Shown here in pieces: positions 20,097-28,033 of a stretch of DNA of 32,199 nt. Below the pieces are notes generated by a model. The model was given only the letters and a program-made list of their open reading frames with translations. It was not told the origin of the DNA and ran no database searches. Each line of letters begins with the position of its first letter. The stretch's first letter is position 1. Location of the stretch: the NCBI GenBank assembly GCA_016933675.1, contig JAFGAM010000120.1, positions 1-32,199 on the forward strand, in the 5' to 3' direction. The translations under genes were made by a program, and so were the position numbers. Source of the DNA: Candidatus Anaeroferrophillacea bacterium. GTDB lineage: Bacteria > Desulfobacterota > Anaeroferrophillalia > Anaeroferrophillales > Anaeroferrophillaceae.

Positions 20097-20272
20097 GGCT
20101 TCGTGACGACGCCATCTTCTTCGTTGCCTGCCTGGGCGGGCCGCACGCGGACCACTGCTGCCGTCCGAGTCAGCGCGGCGTACGTCCATCTCCGCGCTAT
20201 TCCTCGGGTCAGGTAAGGAAGCACCGCGAATCCGGAGGGGCGATTCGCCAATCACCCCTGCTCTACCATCCC
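20097..20272 (-). repeat. Dispersed intergenic repeat, copy A
   Basis: Read on the minus strand, this stretch aligns with the plus strand of 23156-23324. Shared blocks in order include GGGATGGTA, a G-rich patch, CGGATTCGCG, GCTTCCTT, CCTGA, TACGCCGCG, CGGCAG or TGGCAG, CCCAGGCAGGCAA, GAAGA and CGAAGCC. Internal indels break any shared reading frame, so it is better viewed as a DNA or RNA element than a gene. It contains a 7-bp hairpin (GCGAATC/GATTCGC) and an imperfect GCGCGG/CCGCGC hairpin. It lies just upstream of pyrE, inside its presumed leader. Confidence 0.75.
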
Positions 20273-20397
20273 GTTTTGACGTCTTCCGGCAGTTGTCGGG
20301 GTGCCGTCATCCACCGGCGGTCCGCCGCCCCCGGGGCATGCCGGAGAGGCTGCCGGGGCCGTTCGGGAGTCGCCGCGGCGGCACCGCGAACGATACC

Positions 20398-20526
20398 AAA
20401 AAAAACCGCCTGCGGTCGGCACCAGGATGGCTGCCGTCGCACAGCGTTACCTTGACTACTGGTCATGCGGCCCAGGGTGACGTAAGGTCGAGCGGTTCTC
20501 CGGCAGGTCCGCAACGATGATGTAGC
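20398..20526 (-). ncRNA. Candidate small RNA or structured leader upstream of pyrE
   Basis: A strong promoter (20532-20559) points into this minus-strand segment, which ends in eight T (A20398-A20405 on the plus strand) after a short stem (ACCG/CGGT, 4-nt loop). Between them the RNA can form a rod: outer CTGCCG with CGGCAG, an internal bubble, then ACCTT with AAGGT and GTCA with TGAC around an apical loop. No open frame of note fits. It lacks the conserved motifs of SRP RNA, RNase P RNA and tmRNA. The terminator stem is weak, so it may instead be an attenuated leader of pyrE. Confidence 0.3.
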
Positions 20527-20531
20527 CGTTT

Positions 20532-20559
20532 TTTATACAGCCTGTCCGTTCCCTGTCAA
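20532..20559 (-). promoter_or_regulatory. Sigma-70 promoter facing pyrE
   Basis: On the minus strand a perfect TTGACA (20554-20559) is followed by 16 nt and TATAAA (20532-20537). Transcription would start near 20526, about 460 nt before the pyrE start, so the transcript has a long leader covering the candidate small RNA and repeat copy A. It diverges from the crotonase promoter. Confidence 0.7.
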
Positions 20560-20615
20560 GTGAAACTTGTCGGCGGCCCGGCAGGTCCGGCTTTTGCGCC
20601 AGCGCCGGCCGATGG

Positions 20616-20644
20616 TTGACAATTCGCTCCCGGCGACGTAAACA
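20616..20644 (+). promoter_or_regulatory. Possible promoter for the crotonase gene
   Basis: A perfect TTGACA (20616-20621) is followed by 17 nt and TAAACA (20639-20644), about 80 nt before the crotonase start. The -10 box is weak, and it lies inside the left arm of a long inverted repeat, which suggests regulation. Confidence 0.4.
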
Positions 20645-20679
20645 TCCCTACCATTCCCGGGCGCGGATGTTCGTCGCCG
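20631..20679. repeat. Long inverted repeat in the crotonase leader
   Basis: Left arm CGGCGACGTAAACATCC (20631-20647) and right arm GGATGTTCGTCGCCG (20665-20679) pair over 15 bp, with a 2-nt bulge (TA) in the left arm and a 17-nt loop. No T run follows on either side, so it is not a normal terminator. It overlaps the proposed -10 element and lies about 45 nt before the ATG. It could be a protein-binding site, an mRNA-stabilising hairpin, or a small mobile-element relic. Confidence 0.8.
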
Positions 20680-20722
20680 GGTGTTGCCGTCAATCACCGT
20701 CTGTCTCCGGAGGGAGTGAACC

Positions 20723-21529
20723 ATGTCTGAAGATCACGCTGTCCTGCTGGACAAACATGAGCAGGTCGCCACCCTGACCCTGAACCGCGCCGCCGGCGCC
20801 AACGTCTACAATCGCGAGATGGCCGATGCCCTGTGGGCCGCGGTCCAGGAGGTGCGCTGGGATCCGGGGGTGCGGGTGGTGCTGGTTGTCGGCGCCGGTC
20901 CGGTGTTCTCCGGCGGCGGCGACATCGCCGCCTTTCGCCGCGGCCTCGACGAGGAGTGCCTGCCGGCGGAGATCGAGCGTCTCACCGCCACCCTCAATGC
21001 CACCATCCTCGGTATCCGGACGATGGACAAGGTGTTCGTTTCGCTGGTTGATGGTGGGTGCGGCGGCTTCGGTGTCGGTCTCGCCCTGGCGGCCGACATC
21101 CCGCTGGTGACCGTGCGGGCGAAGTTCGTCGCCGGCTACATCGGTATCGCGGCGGTGCCCGATGGCGGCACCAGTTTTGCGGTACTCAATGCTTTGGGCC
21201 TGCCCCGGGCACTGGATTTTTTTCTTGATAACGGTACCATCACCGGCCCGCAGGCGGCGGCGGCGGGGCTGGTGAGCCGCCTGCTGGCAAGCGAGGGGGA
21301 GGCGGCACTTGCCGAGGCGCGGGAACTGGCCCGCCGTCTGAGCCGCGGGCCGCGCCGGGCCCAGGCGGCCACCAAGGCGCTCCTGGTGGCCGGTGTCGGC
21401 CGGCAGTTGGCGGTGCAGCTGGAGGCCGAGCGCCAGGGGCTGATCACCGCCAGTACGTCACCGGAGATGGCCGCCGGCATCGCCGCTTTTCTCGCGCGCC
21501 GGCCGCCGGACTACCGGGAGCAGGGCTGA
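20723..21529 (+). CDS. Enoyl-CoA hydratase/isomerase (crotonase) family protein
   Basis: The 268-residue protein has the crotonase fold: oxyanion-hole segments FSGGGDIAAF (residues 62-71) and GGCGGFGVGLALAAD (111-125). The catalytic region reads AKFVAGYIGIAAVPDGGTSF. The two glutamates of true enoyl-CoA hydratases are missing. Ala or Gly stands at the first position, and an Asp in VPDGG matches the isomerase branch, as in PaaG-type ASF...LVPDSGGT. It is therefore more likely an isomerase or another crotonase activity on a CoA thioester than a hydratase. The ATG has a strong GGAGGGAG site. It is monocistronic and convergent with bioD; the substrate is unknown. Confidence 0.85.
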   Translation: MSEDHAVLLDKHEQVATLTLNRAAGANVYNREMADALWAAVQEVRWDPGVRVVLVVGAGPVFSGGGDIAAFRRGLDEECLPAEIERLTATLNATILGIRTMDKVFVSLVDGGCGGFGVGLALAADIPLVTVRAKFVAGYIGIAAVPDGGTSFAVLNALGLPRALDFFLDNGTITGPQAAAAGLVSRLLASEGEAALAEARELARRLSRGPRRAQAATKALLVAGVGRQLAVQLEAERQGLITASTSPEMAAGIAAFLARRPPDYREQG

Positions 21530-21555
21530 ACAACCTCCGCGCATTGTGGCAGTGG

Positions 21556-22320
<765 letters not shown>

Positions 22321-22743
22321 TCAGCGGTTGACGATGTCCAGTTCGGGAAAGAAATAGGCGATCTCGGTGCGGGCGGTTTCCGGGGCGTCGGAGCCGTGGA
22401 CGGCATTCTTCTCGATGTCGGTGGCGAAACGCTGGCGCAGGGTGCCCGCCGCCGCCTCGGCCGGGTTGGTGGCGCCCATCAGCTCGCGGTTTTTGCCGAT
22501 TGCCCCCGCACCGCTGAGGACCATCACCACCGCCGGGCCGGAGGACATGAAGTCGGTGAGGCTGTCGAAGAATGGCCGCTCACGGTGAACGGCGTAAAAT
22601 CCCCGGGCTTCGCGCCGGCTCAGGTGGACCATTTTCATCGCGGCGATTTTCAGGCCGTTTTTCTCGAAGGTGGCGACGATCTCGCCGATCACACCCTTGG
22701 CGACGGCATCGGGCTTGATGATGGACAGGGTAAGTTCGCTCAT
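22321..22743 (-). CDS. ndk: Nucleoside diphosphate kinase
   Basis: Ndk balances nucleoside triphosphate pools by a phosphohistidine ping-pong mechanism. The 140-residue length is standard. The sequence has [16 protein letters not shown] at the start, the [16 protein letters not shown] loop, and the active-site [12 protein letters not shown] with the catalytic His near residue 117. The start is the ATG at 22741-22743 with AAGGAG 8 nt upstream; the extra upstream codons in frame are not supported. It is followed by bioD, with a possible promoter about 80 nt upstream. Confidence 0.97.
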   Translation of the reverse strand: MSELTLSIIKPDAVAKGVIGEIVATFEKNGLKIAAMKMVHLSRREARGFYAVHRERPFFDSLTDFMSSGPAVVMVLSGAGAIGKNRELMGATNPAEAAAGTLRQRFATDIEKNAVHGSDAPETARTEIAYFFPELDIVNR

Positions 22744-22819
22744 GGTTCGGCTCCTTGGTTCGTGGATGTCTGCGGGTGGCGGCGGTACGGCGCGTCGCAA
22801 CCCCGGTTTTCAGGCCCTC

Positions 22820-22848
22820 GAATTACGTGATTTGGCGGCCTTTGTCAA
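22820..22848 (-). promoter_or_regulatory. Possible promoter for ndk-bioD
   Basis: On the minus strand a perfect TTGACA (22843-22848) precedes TAATTC (22820-22825) with 17-nt spacing, about 75 nt upstream of the ndk ATG. The -10 is poor, so confidence is moderate at best. Confidence 0.35.
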
Positions 22849-23107
22849 TCACCCAGTTGCCGGTCCTTCCTTGACCGGGCGGTATTGAAACCCGCACCGC
22901 CATCTTCTCCGGCGGCTCCCGGTCCGGGTGCGGACGGGGCGCGTCGGCTTTGCTGTGGTGCATGGCGGTTGCCGGCCGCGCCGGCCATTGCCGCCGGGGT
23001 TTTTCCGGTTGCGTGACCCGGGCGGATGGGGTAACCAGATAATGCGATTGAGCGCCGGTTCAGCGGTCCGGGTCGCAACCGGATTCCGGCGGCTGAATTT
23101 TGACAAA

Positions 23108-23135
23108 ACCGTAACAACCGACGGAACCGTAACAA
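23108..23135 (+). repeat. Paired 10-nt direct repeats
   Basis: ACCGTAACAA occurs at 23108-23117 and again at 23126-23135, 18 nt apart start to start, just after a TTGACA (23099-23104) and before repeat copy B. The spacing is not a helical multiple. It could be a pair of regulator sites or chance; no partner promoter element was found. Confidence 0.35.
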
Positions 23136-23155
23136 TCCCCGAAGCATGGCAAAGT

Positions 23156-23324
23156 GGGATGGTACCGTAGGGGAGATGCTTGAACCACCTTACGGATTCG
23201 CGACGCTTCCTTCCCTGATGAATGCCGCGTACATGGAATTACGCCGCGGTGACGCGGATGGCAGCATTGGTTCGCGGGCGCCACACCCAGGCAGGCAAGG
23301 AAGAGGAGGGGTTGTCTCGAAGCC
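23156..23324 (+). repeat. Dispersed intergenic repeat, copy B
   Basis: This is the plus-strand counterpart of copy A (20097-20272, minus). The best preserved blocks are GGGATGGTA (23156-23164), CGGATTCGCG (23193-23202), TACGCCGCG, CCCAGGCAGGCAA near 23286-23298 and CGAAGCC (23318-23324). A GCCGCGTA...TACGCCGCGG region suggests a hairpin. It lies in the 770-nt intergenic region between ndk and the acyl-CoA synthetase and runs into heptad-phased sequence on its right side. The rest of that intergenic region (22850-23095) holds nothing I can assign. Confidence 0.75.
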
Positions 23325-23330
23325 GTCAAT

Positions 23331-23351
23331 TTCTACTTCCGACTTCTGACT
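23331..23351. repeat. Short heptad array after repeat copy B
   Basis: Three units in register, TTCTACT, TCCGACT and TCTGACT, followed by the diverged CCTTCCA and CCTAATC. The unit matches the CTGACTT type seen after metK. Here it is not next to a stop codon but directly follows the long repeat. Confidence 0.55.
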
Positions 23352-23425
23352 CCTTCCACCTAATCTGAAGCTAACCACTTGATTTTACGCGGTTACAGTT
23401 TTTGGTTCTCGACTAGAGGCTTCAA

Positions 23426-23443
23426 CAAGTACAACGTTACTTG
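23426..23443. promoter_or_regulatory. Operator-like inverted repeat upstream of the acyl-CoA synthetase
   Basis: CAAGTA (23426-23431) and TACTTG (23438-23443) are perfect inverted arms around a 6-nt spacer, 72 nt before the ATG. The size and symmetry fit a dimeric repressor site, for example of the TetR type, but no known consensus is matched and no regulator gene is adjacent. Confidence 0.4.
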
Positions 23444-23452
23444 ATGATAAAC

Positions 23453-23469
23453 CACTGCCGAAAGCAGTG
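23453..23469 (+). other. Hairpin in the leader of the acyl-CoA synthetase
   Basis: CACTGC (23453-23458) pairs with GCAGTG (23464-23469) around loop CGAAA, about 45 nt before the start codon and 27 nt before the ribosome site. It could stabilise the mRNA or affect translation. There is no T run. Confidence 0.45.
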
Positions 23470-23514
23470 TGGGGCGCTGACTTCTTAATCCTGAAGGTAA
23501 TGGAGGACATATCC

Positions 23515-25611
23515 ATGGAACGTCTTTTTCATCCCCGCTCCCTGCTGATCGTCGGGGTGTCCGCCAATCCCCGCAACCTGGCCCGCAACATCGTCTACAA
23601 TCTGCTGGAGTTCGGCTACGACGGCCGTGTCGTCCTCATGGGTAAGGAGGAGGGCAACCTGCTCGGTCACCGCATCCACACCGAATTCAGCGAGATTCCC
23701 GCAAACCTCGACCTGGCGGTGATTCTCACCCCGGCGGTGACGGTGCCCGGGATCATGCGCGGCTGCATCGCCCGGGGTATCCGCCGGATGGTGATCGAGA
23801 CCGGCGGCTTCAGTGAGTTCTCCGCCGCCGGGGCGGCGCTGGAGGCGGAGCTCCTCGGTCTGGCGCGGGAGCACGAGGTGAAGTTCGTCGGTCCCAACGG
23901 CATCAGCATCATCAACCGCCATACCGGCCTGTGCCTGCCGTTCATGCGTCTCAGGCCGCGGGACATCCTCCCGGGAGGCCTGTCGATCCTCGCCCAGAGC
24001 GGCGGTATGGCGCTTACCTACATGGGGCTGGGGCGCAGCGAGAACGTCGGTGTGGCCAAGGTGGTGAGTATGGGCAACAAGACCAGCCTCGACGAGATCG
24101 ACTACCTCGATTACCTGCGGGATGATGCGGAAACGACGGTTATCGGTCTCTACCTTGAGAGTATTCGCAATGGCCGCGGGTTGCTGGATGCGGCGCTGCG
24201 CACCGGCAAGCCGGTGCTGCTGCATAAGTCCAACACCTCCGCCGCCAGCCAGCAAATCGCCCGGTCCCATACCGCCGCCCTGGCCAACGACGACCAGGTG
24301 GTGGACGCCGCCTGCCGGCAGTTCGGCATCCACCGCGTGCGTACCTTCCGCCAGTTCATCAACCAGGTGAAATCCTTCAACCTGCCGCCCATGCGCGGCG
24401 ACCGGCTGGTGGTCATCTCGCGCTCCGGCGGGCATGCGGTGGTGGCCGCCGACGCCGCTTCCGACTACGGTTTCGAACTCGTCCCCTTCAGCGATGATTT
24501 TATCGACTTCATTCGCGGCCGTTTCCGCGCCCAGGTGATCAACCCCACCAACCCGCTGGACCTTGGCGACCTGTTCGACATCGATTTCTACGTCACCATC
24601 CTCGCAGAGGTGCTCAAACGTTCCGACGTTGACGGCGTGTTGTTCAACCACGTTTTTCAGGAGGAGGTTGAAGGGGAATCGTCGCAACGGCTGGCGGAAA
24701 CCCTGCACCGGTTGTCGCGGGAGTACGACAAGCCGGTGGCGCTGTGCGTTTTTTCCGGCGAACGGGCGGTGGCGCGGCTGAAGGCCAATCTGGACTTCCC
24801 GCTGTTCACCGAGCCGGCGGAGGGGATCGAGGCGCTGGCGGTGTCACGCGATTCCGGCCGGCGGCAGCCCGCGGCGGTACCGGTGGCGGATGTGGTGCCG
24901 GCGGCGGCGCGACTCGACCTGCCGCCGATCCGGGAGATCGTCGCTGGCGCCGCCGCCCGGGGTAGTGCGGATCTGTTTCTCGACGAGGCCCTGGCGGTGT
25001 TCCGGGCCGCCGGAATGCCGGTGACGCCCGCCGTCATACTGCCGCCGGGGCGGGAAATGGTGACGGCAGCTGTCGACCTGCCGTCCTTTCCCCTGGCGGT
25101 AAAGGCGGTGGCCGCCGAATTGAGCCACAAGAGCGACGCCGGCGCGGTGGCGCTGGATATCGACAGCCCGGAAAAACTGGCGGCGACGGTCGCCGATTTC
25201 GCCGCCCGTTTCGGTTCCCTGCCGGGATACCGGGGTCTTCTCGTGCAGCCCATGGTGTTCGGTGCGGTGGAACTCATCGTTGGCGGCCGGCGGGATGCGG
25301 CCTTCGGTCCGGTGGTCGTTCTCGGGATGGGGGGCATCTACGCCGAGGTTTTTCAGGATGTCGCCATCCGCCTGTCACCCCTGGACGACGCCGGCATCGA
25401 CGAGATGATCGCCTCGCTCCGCGGGGCGCCGATCATTGCCGGCACCCGGGGGCGCCCGGGGATCGACCGGCAGGCGTTGCATGGGGTCATCCACGCCGTT
25501 ACCGGCCTGCTGGCGGCGGCGCCGGAGATCCGCCAGCTCGACCTCAACCCGGTGACCTTCACTGCCGCCGGGGCGACGGTGGTGGATGGCCGCATTTTTC
25601 TGTCAGCTTGA
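23515..25611 (+). CDS. ADP-forming acetyl/acyl-CoA synthetase, fused alpha-beta
   Basis: This enzyme class interconverts acyl-CoA plus ADP and phosphate with the free acid plus ATP, conserving energy during fermentation or amino-acid breakdown. The 698-residue chain joins an alpha part and a beta part. The alpha part is a CoA-binding Rossmann domain with LLIVGVSANPRNLARNIVYN, VGPNGISIINRHTG, AQSGGMALTYMG, and phosphohistidine candidate His252 in ARSHTAALAND. The beta part is ATP-grasp, with FPLAVKAVAAELSHKSDAGA, VVLGMGGIYAEVFQD and RQLDLNPVTF. A GNAT acetyltransferase domain is absent, so it is not a Pat-type protein acetylase. The ATG with GGAGG 8 nt upstream is chosen over a farther in-frame start. 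Substrate acid is unknown. Confidence 0.92.
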   Translation: MERLFHPRSLLIVGVSANPRNLARNIVYNLLEFGYDGRVVLMGKEEGNLLGHRIHTEFSEIPANLDLAVILTPAVTVPGIMRGCIARGIRRMVIETGGFSEFSAAGAALEAELLGLAREHEVKFVGPNGISIINRHTGLCLPFMRLRPRDILPGGLSILAQSGGMALTYMGLGRSENVGVAKVVSMGNKTSLDEIDYLDYLRDDAETTVIGLYLESIRNGRGLLDAALRTGKPVLLHKSNTSAASQQIARSHTAALANDDQVVDAACRQFGIHRVRTFRQFINQVKSFNLPPMRGDRLVVISRSGGHAVVAADAASDYGFELVPFSDDFIDFIRGRFRAQVINPTNPLDLGDLFDIDFYVTILAEVLKRSDVDGVLFNHVFQEEVEGESSQRLAETLHRLSREYDKPVALCVFSGERAVARLKANLDFPLFTEPAEGIEALAVSRDSGRRQPAAVPVADVVPAAARLDLPPIREIVAGAAARGSADLFLDEALAVFRAAGMPVTPAVILPPGREMVTAAVDLPSFPLAVKAVAAELSHKSDAGAVALDIDSPEKLAATVADFAARFGSLPGYRGLLVQPMVFGAVELIVGGRRDAAFGPVVVLGMGGIYAEVFQDVAIRLSPLDDAGIDEMIASLRGAPIIAGTRGRPGIDRQALHGVIHAVTGLLAAAPEIRQLDLNPVTFTAAGATVVDGRIFLSA

Positions 25612-25646
25612 ATCCGAGGATGCCCACCCATGACCCCAGGCAATTT

Positions 25647-26352
25647 TCAGCACCTGGCGAATTTCATCTGGTCCGTTGCCGACCTGCTGCGCGGGCCGTA
25701 CCGGCCGCCGCAGTACGAACGGGTCATGCTGCCTTTGCCGATGCCGACCCCGTGTTCGCCGGTACAGGTGCCGCCGGCCTTGACCGCTGCTGCGACGATG
25801 GCGTGGTTGACGGCTTCGAGGCGGCCCGATTCATCCTGGTTCTGCGGGTCGCCGGCCATTACCACATGCAGATTGCCGTTGCCAGCATGGCCGGAAACAT
25901 GGCCGATAGTGCTGTGCTTTTTGACCTGTTCGTCGGCGAAGATGGCCATTTCCGGGTAACGGGAAATGGGCCCGGCGGCGTCGACAATCAGGGCTTTGCG
26001 ACCGGGGTGGGTGCGGTGAATGGTTTCCCGGGCCTCGTGTCGGGCGCGTCAGAGGTAGAGCCGGGCCTTTTCCTCGGCAGCATGGTTGAAACCGTCGGCG
26101 CCGCAGTCGGCGCAGAGCTGCCGGGCCATCGCCGCGGTATCCTCAAGATGGGCCGCGCTGATGCCGTGAAATTCGCAGAACAGTGACGGAACCGGCGGCA
26201 GGCCTTGATCCTTTTCCCGGTTCATCAGCTCGATCAGCCCCGGGGCCAGAAGTTCAATCGCGGCCGGGGCCAGGCCGCTGCCGATCATCAGGGCCACAGC
26301 CTTGACCGCGGCGGCGAGAGTGGGGAAGGTGACCGTGGTTGCCAGGACCTGG
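25647..26352 (-). pseudogene. Broken FAD-linked oxidase (D-lactate dehydrogenase type), C-terminal part
   Basis: In one minus-strand frame the sequence reads QVLATTVTFPTLAAAVKAV, then GLAPAAIELL and PSLFCEFHG, then an internal TGA (26049-26051). It continues with RARHEARETIHRTH, ISRYPEMAIFADE, STIGHVSGHAGNGNLHVVM and CTGEHGVGIGKG. These are hallmarks of the C-terminal FAD-oxidase domain of glycolate oxidase GlcD/D-lactate dehydrogenase proteins. The family has a Trp just before ARHEA, so the TGA is probably a mutated TGG. The final 30 or so residues do not match the family end. The N-terminal FAD-binding half is missing and is replaced at about 26350 by a transposase fragment on the opposite strand. 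Confidence 0.85.
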
Positions 26353-26875
26353 GCTGACCTATGGAAAAAATCGTAAGAATTTCAATGTATATGGAGCGGG
26401 CGAGTTTATCGCGGCGATTACGCAGCACATTCCCGAGAAAAACTATCAACTGGTGAGGTATTATGGGTGGTATTCGAACCGCAGCCGTGGTGCCCGTCTG
26501 AAGGCGGAGCGACCGGATGCTGGCGATATGCCTTCGGCGGGTGCCGACGTCATCGCTATTGCCGATTACGAACCGCGCCGGATGCCGCCGCCGAAGTGGC
26601 GTGAATGCATCAAAAAGGTCTGGGAGGTCGATCCTTTACGGTGTCCCCGTTGTCAGGGGGAGATGAAGATTGTCGGTTTTATCACGGACTACCCGGTCAT
26701 CCGCAAGATACTCAAACATCTCGATCTGTGGGAGCGGCCGCCACCGGTTGCGCCGGTTCTTCCAGATGCATCTTTGGCGTCGCCGTCGGCCCGAGCGTGT
26801 ACCGGCGAAGGGTTGGTATACGAGCCCCTTGACGATGGCTGGCCGGGGTATGAAGAACCGGTATGCGCCGTGTAA
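26353..26875 (+). mobile_element. Truncated IS91-family transposase
   Basis: The plus frame carries KNFNVYGAGEFIAAITQHIP, QLVRYYGWYSNRSRGARLK, then WRECIKKVWEVDPLRCPRC and MKIVGFITDYPVIRKILKHL. These match the C-terminal third of IS91-type transposases, in which ITQHIP...VRYYGWYSN follows the catalytic tyrosine region and a CPRC zinc-like motif comes near the end. The N-terminal zinc-binding and Y2 catalytic regions are absent, so it cannot be active. The left edge coincides with the truncation of the FAD oxidase. The following 224 nt (26876-27099) hold no gene I recognise; an AT-rich ATTAT/ATAAT hairpin at 26958-26972 may be part of the element end. Confidence 0.85.
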
Positions 26876-27099
26876 GACCGGTGAAAGCGACCGGCTACGT
26901 CACGAGAGCAAGTCGGGGGTGCGTGCGGTAACGTGCCCGAAACCAGGTAATCCCGCCATTATTCCGCATAATTTTTGTTGTCATGAAGATAAAAACTGTG
27001 GTACGGGCTCGAAAATGCAACCCGGAATAACAATAGCGTGACCGATATGGTGGCAGGGTGCGCCCGTGGTGTGCAGTACCTTGGTGATGTCGCCATTTC

Positions 27100-28005
27100 G
27101 TGGCAACTCCCACAAAGCAATTTCCTATCATCTCATCTCGTCAGGGGATTCGCATTGTTTATGCCGGCGCGGTGGTTGAGCGGGCGCTGGGGGTGGTCCT
27201 GCTGATCAACGGCCGTGACGAAAGTCTGGTCAAATACCTTTCCGTTATCGGCGAGCTTAACCGCGCCGGTTTTTCCGTTTATACCTACGATCATCGGGGG
27301 CAGGGTTTTTCCGGCCGGCTTTTACCCGAACCGCATAAGGGTCATGTCGATGACTTTGCCGATTATGTGGCCGATCTGCGCTACTTTTGCGACCATATCG
27401 TTCGGCCCCGCTCGTCGGGGAAAATCCTCGGGTTGGCTCATTCTCTGGGCGGGACCATCGCTCTGCAGTATGCCCTGACCTATCCGCGGGAGTTCGCGGG
27501 CCTGGTCCTGGCGGCTCCGATGCTGGGTTTTCCCACGGCCCCATGGCCGGCTTTTCTGGTGCCGCCCCTGTTGGCTCTGCTTGATTTCTGCGGTTGTGAG
27601 CGAAATTATATCATCGGCGGCGGGCCTTTTATCCCGGAGCCTTTTACGGAAAATAATCCGCTTAGTTCCGATCGTGAAAGCTATACGGCTTATCAGCGGC
27701 TGCTGGCGGAGCAGCCCTTGCTCCAGCTTGGTTCGCCGACCAACGCCTGGGTCAGGGAGTCCCTGCGGGCCCTCAAGAAGATCGAGGCTGAAGCGCCCGC
27801 ATTGGAACTTCCCATTCTGTTGCTTCAGCCCGGGGATGAAAGGGTGGTTGACAACCGGGCCCAGCGCCGCTTTTGTCGGCGGGCGGGAGACTGTCGTTTG
27901 GTGGAGTTTCCCGGTTCCCGCCATGAAATCCTGATGGAGAAACCTGCAATCAAGGTTTCGGCCCTGCATGCGGTGATCGATTTTTTCCGTGCGTTATGTC
28001 GGTAG
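27100..28005 (+). CDS. PldB-like alpha/beta hydrolase (lysophospholipase or monoacylglycerol lipase type)
   Basis: The 301-residue protein is a serine hydrolase of the S33 group. It has VVLLINGRDESLVKYLSVIG, YTYDHRGQGFSGRLL (oxyanion region), nucleophile Ser in LGLAHSLGGTIAL, acid in QPGDERVVDN and His in GSRHEILME. The order HRGQGFSGRL-PHKGHVDDFADYV closely follows E. coli PldB. The start is uncertain: the frame opens at a GTG (27100) just after an in-frame TGA, without a clear ribosome site. The first residues are not family-like, so the true N-terminus may have been altered by the neighbouring transposon remnant. It is followed closely by the sensor gene. Confidence 0.8.
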   Translation: MATPTKQFPIISSRQGIRIVYAGAVVERALGVVLLINGRDESLVKYLSVIGELNRAGFSVYTYDHRGQGFSGRLLPEPHKGHVDDFADYVADLRYFCDHIVRPRSSGKILGLAHSLGGTIALQYALTYPREFAGLVLAAPMLGFPTAPWPAFLVPPLLALLDFCGCERNYIIGGGPFIPEPFTENNPLSSDRESYTAYQRLLAEQPLLQLGSPTNAWVRESLRALKKIEAEAPALELPILLLQPGDERVVDNRAQRRFCRRAGDCRLVEFPGSRHEILMEKPAIKVSALHAVIDFFRALCR

Positions 28006-28033
28006 GGGCGCGGTTTTCTCGGAGTTAAAAGTC

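Noticed and set aside
20200-20230. Plus-strand GTCAGG...GGAAGCA resembling the SRP RNA domain IV motif
   Set aside because: The CC-GGAA-GG tetraloop stem of SRP RNA is missing, and the stretch is part of the dispersed repeat whose other copy lacks the motif.
20533-20724. 63-codon minus-strand frame upstream of the crotonase
   Set aside because: No ribosome site, no recognisable motif, and it overlaps the divergent promoters and the long inverted repeat.
26049-26051. In-frame TGA in the FAD oxidase as a possible selenocysteine codon
   Set aside because: The position is normally Trp, the gene is truncated on one side and diverged at the other, and I saw no SECIS-like hairpin directly after it; a TGG to TGA mutation is simpler.
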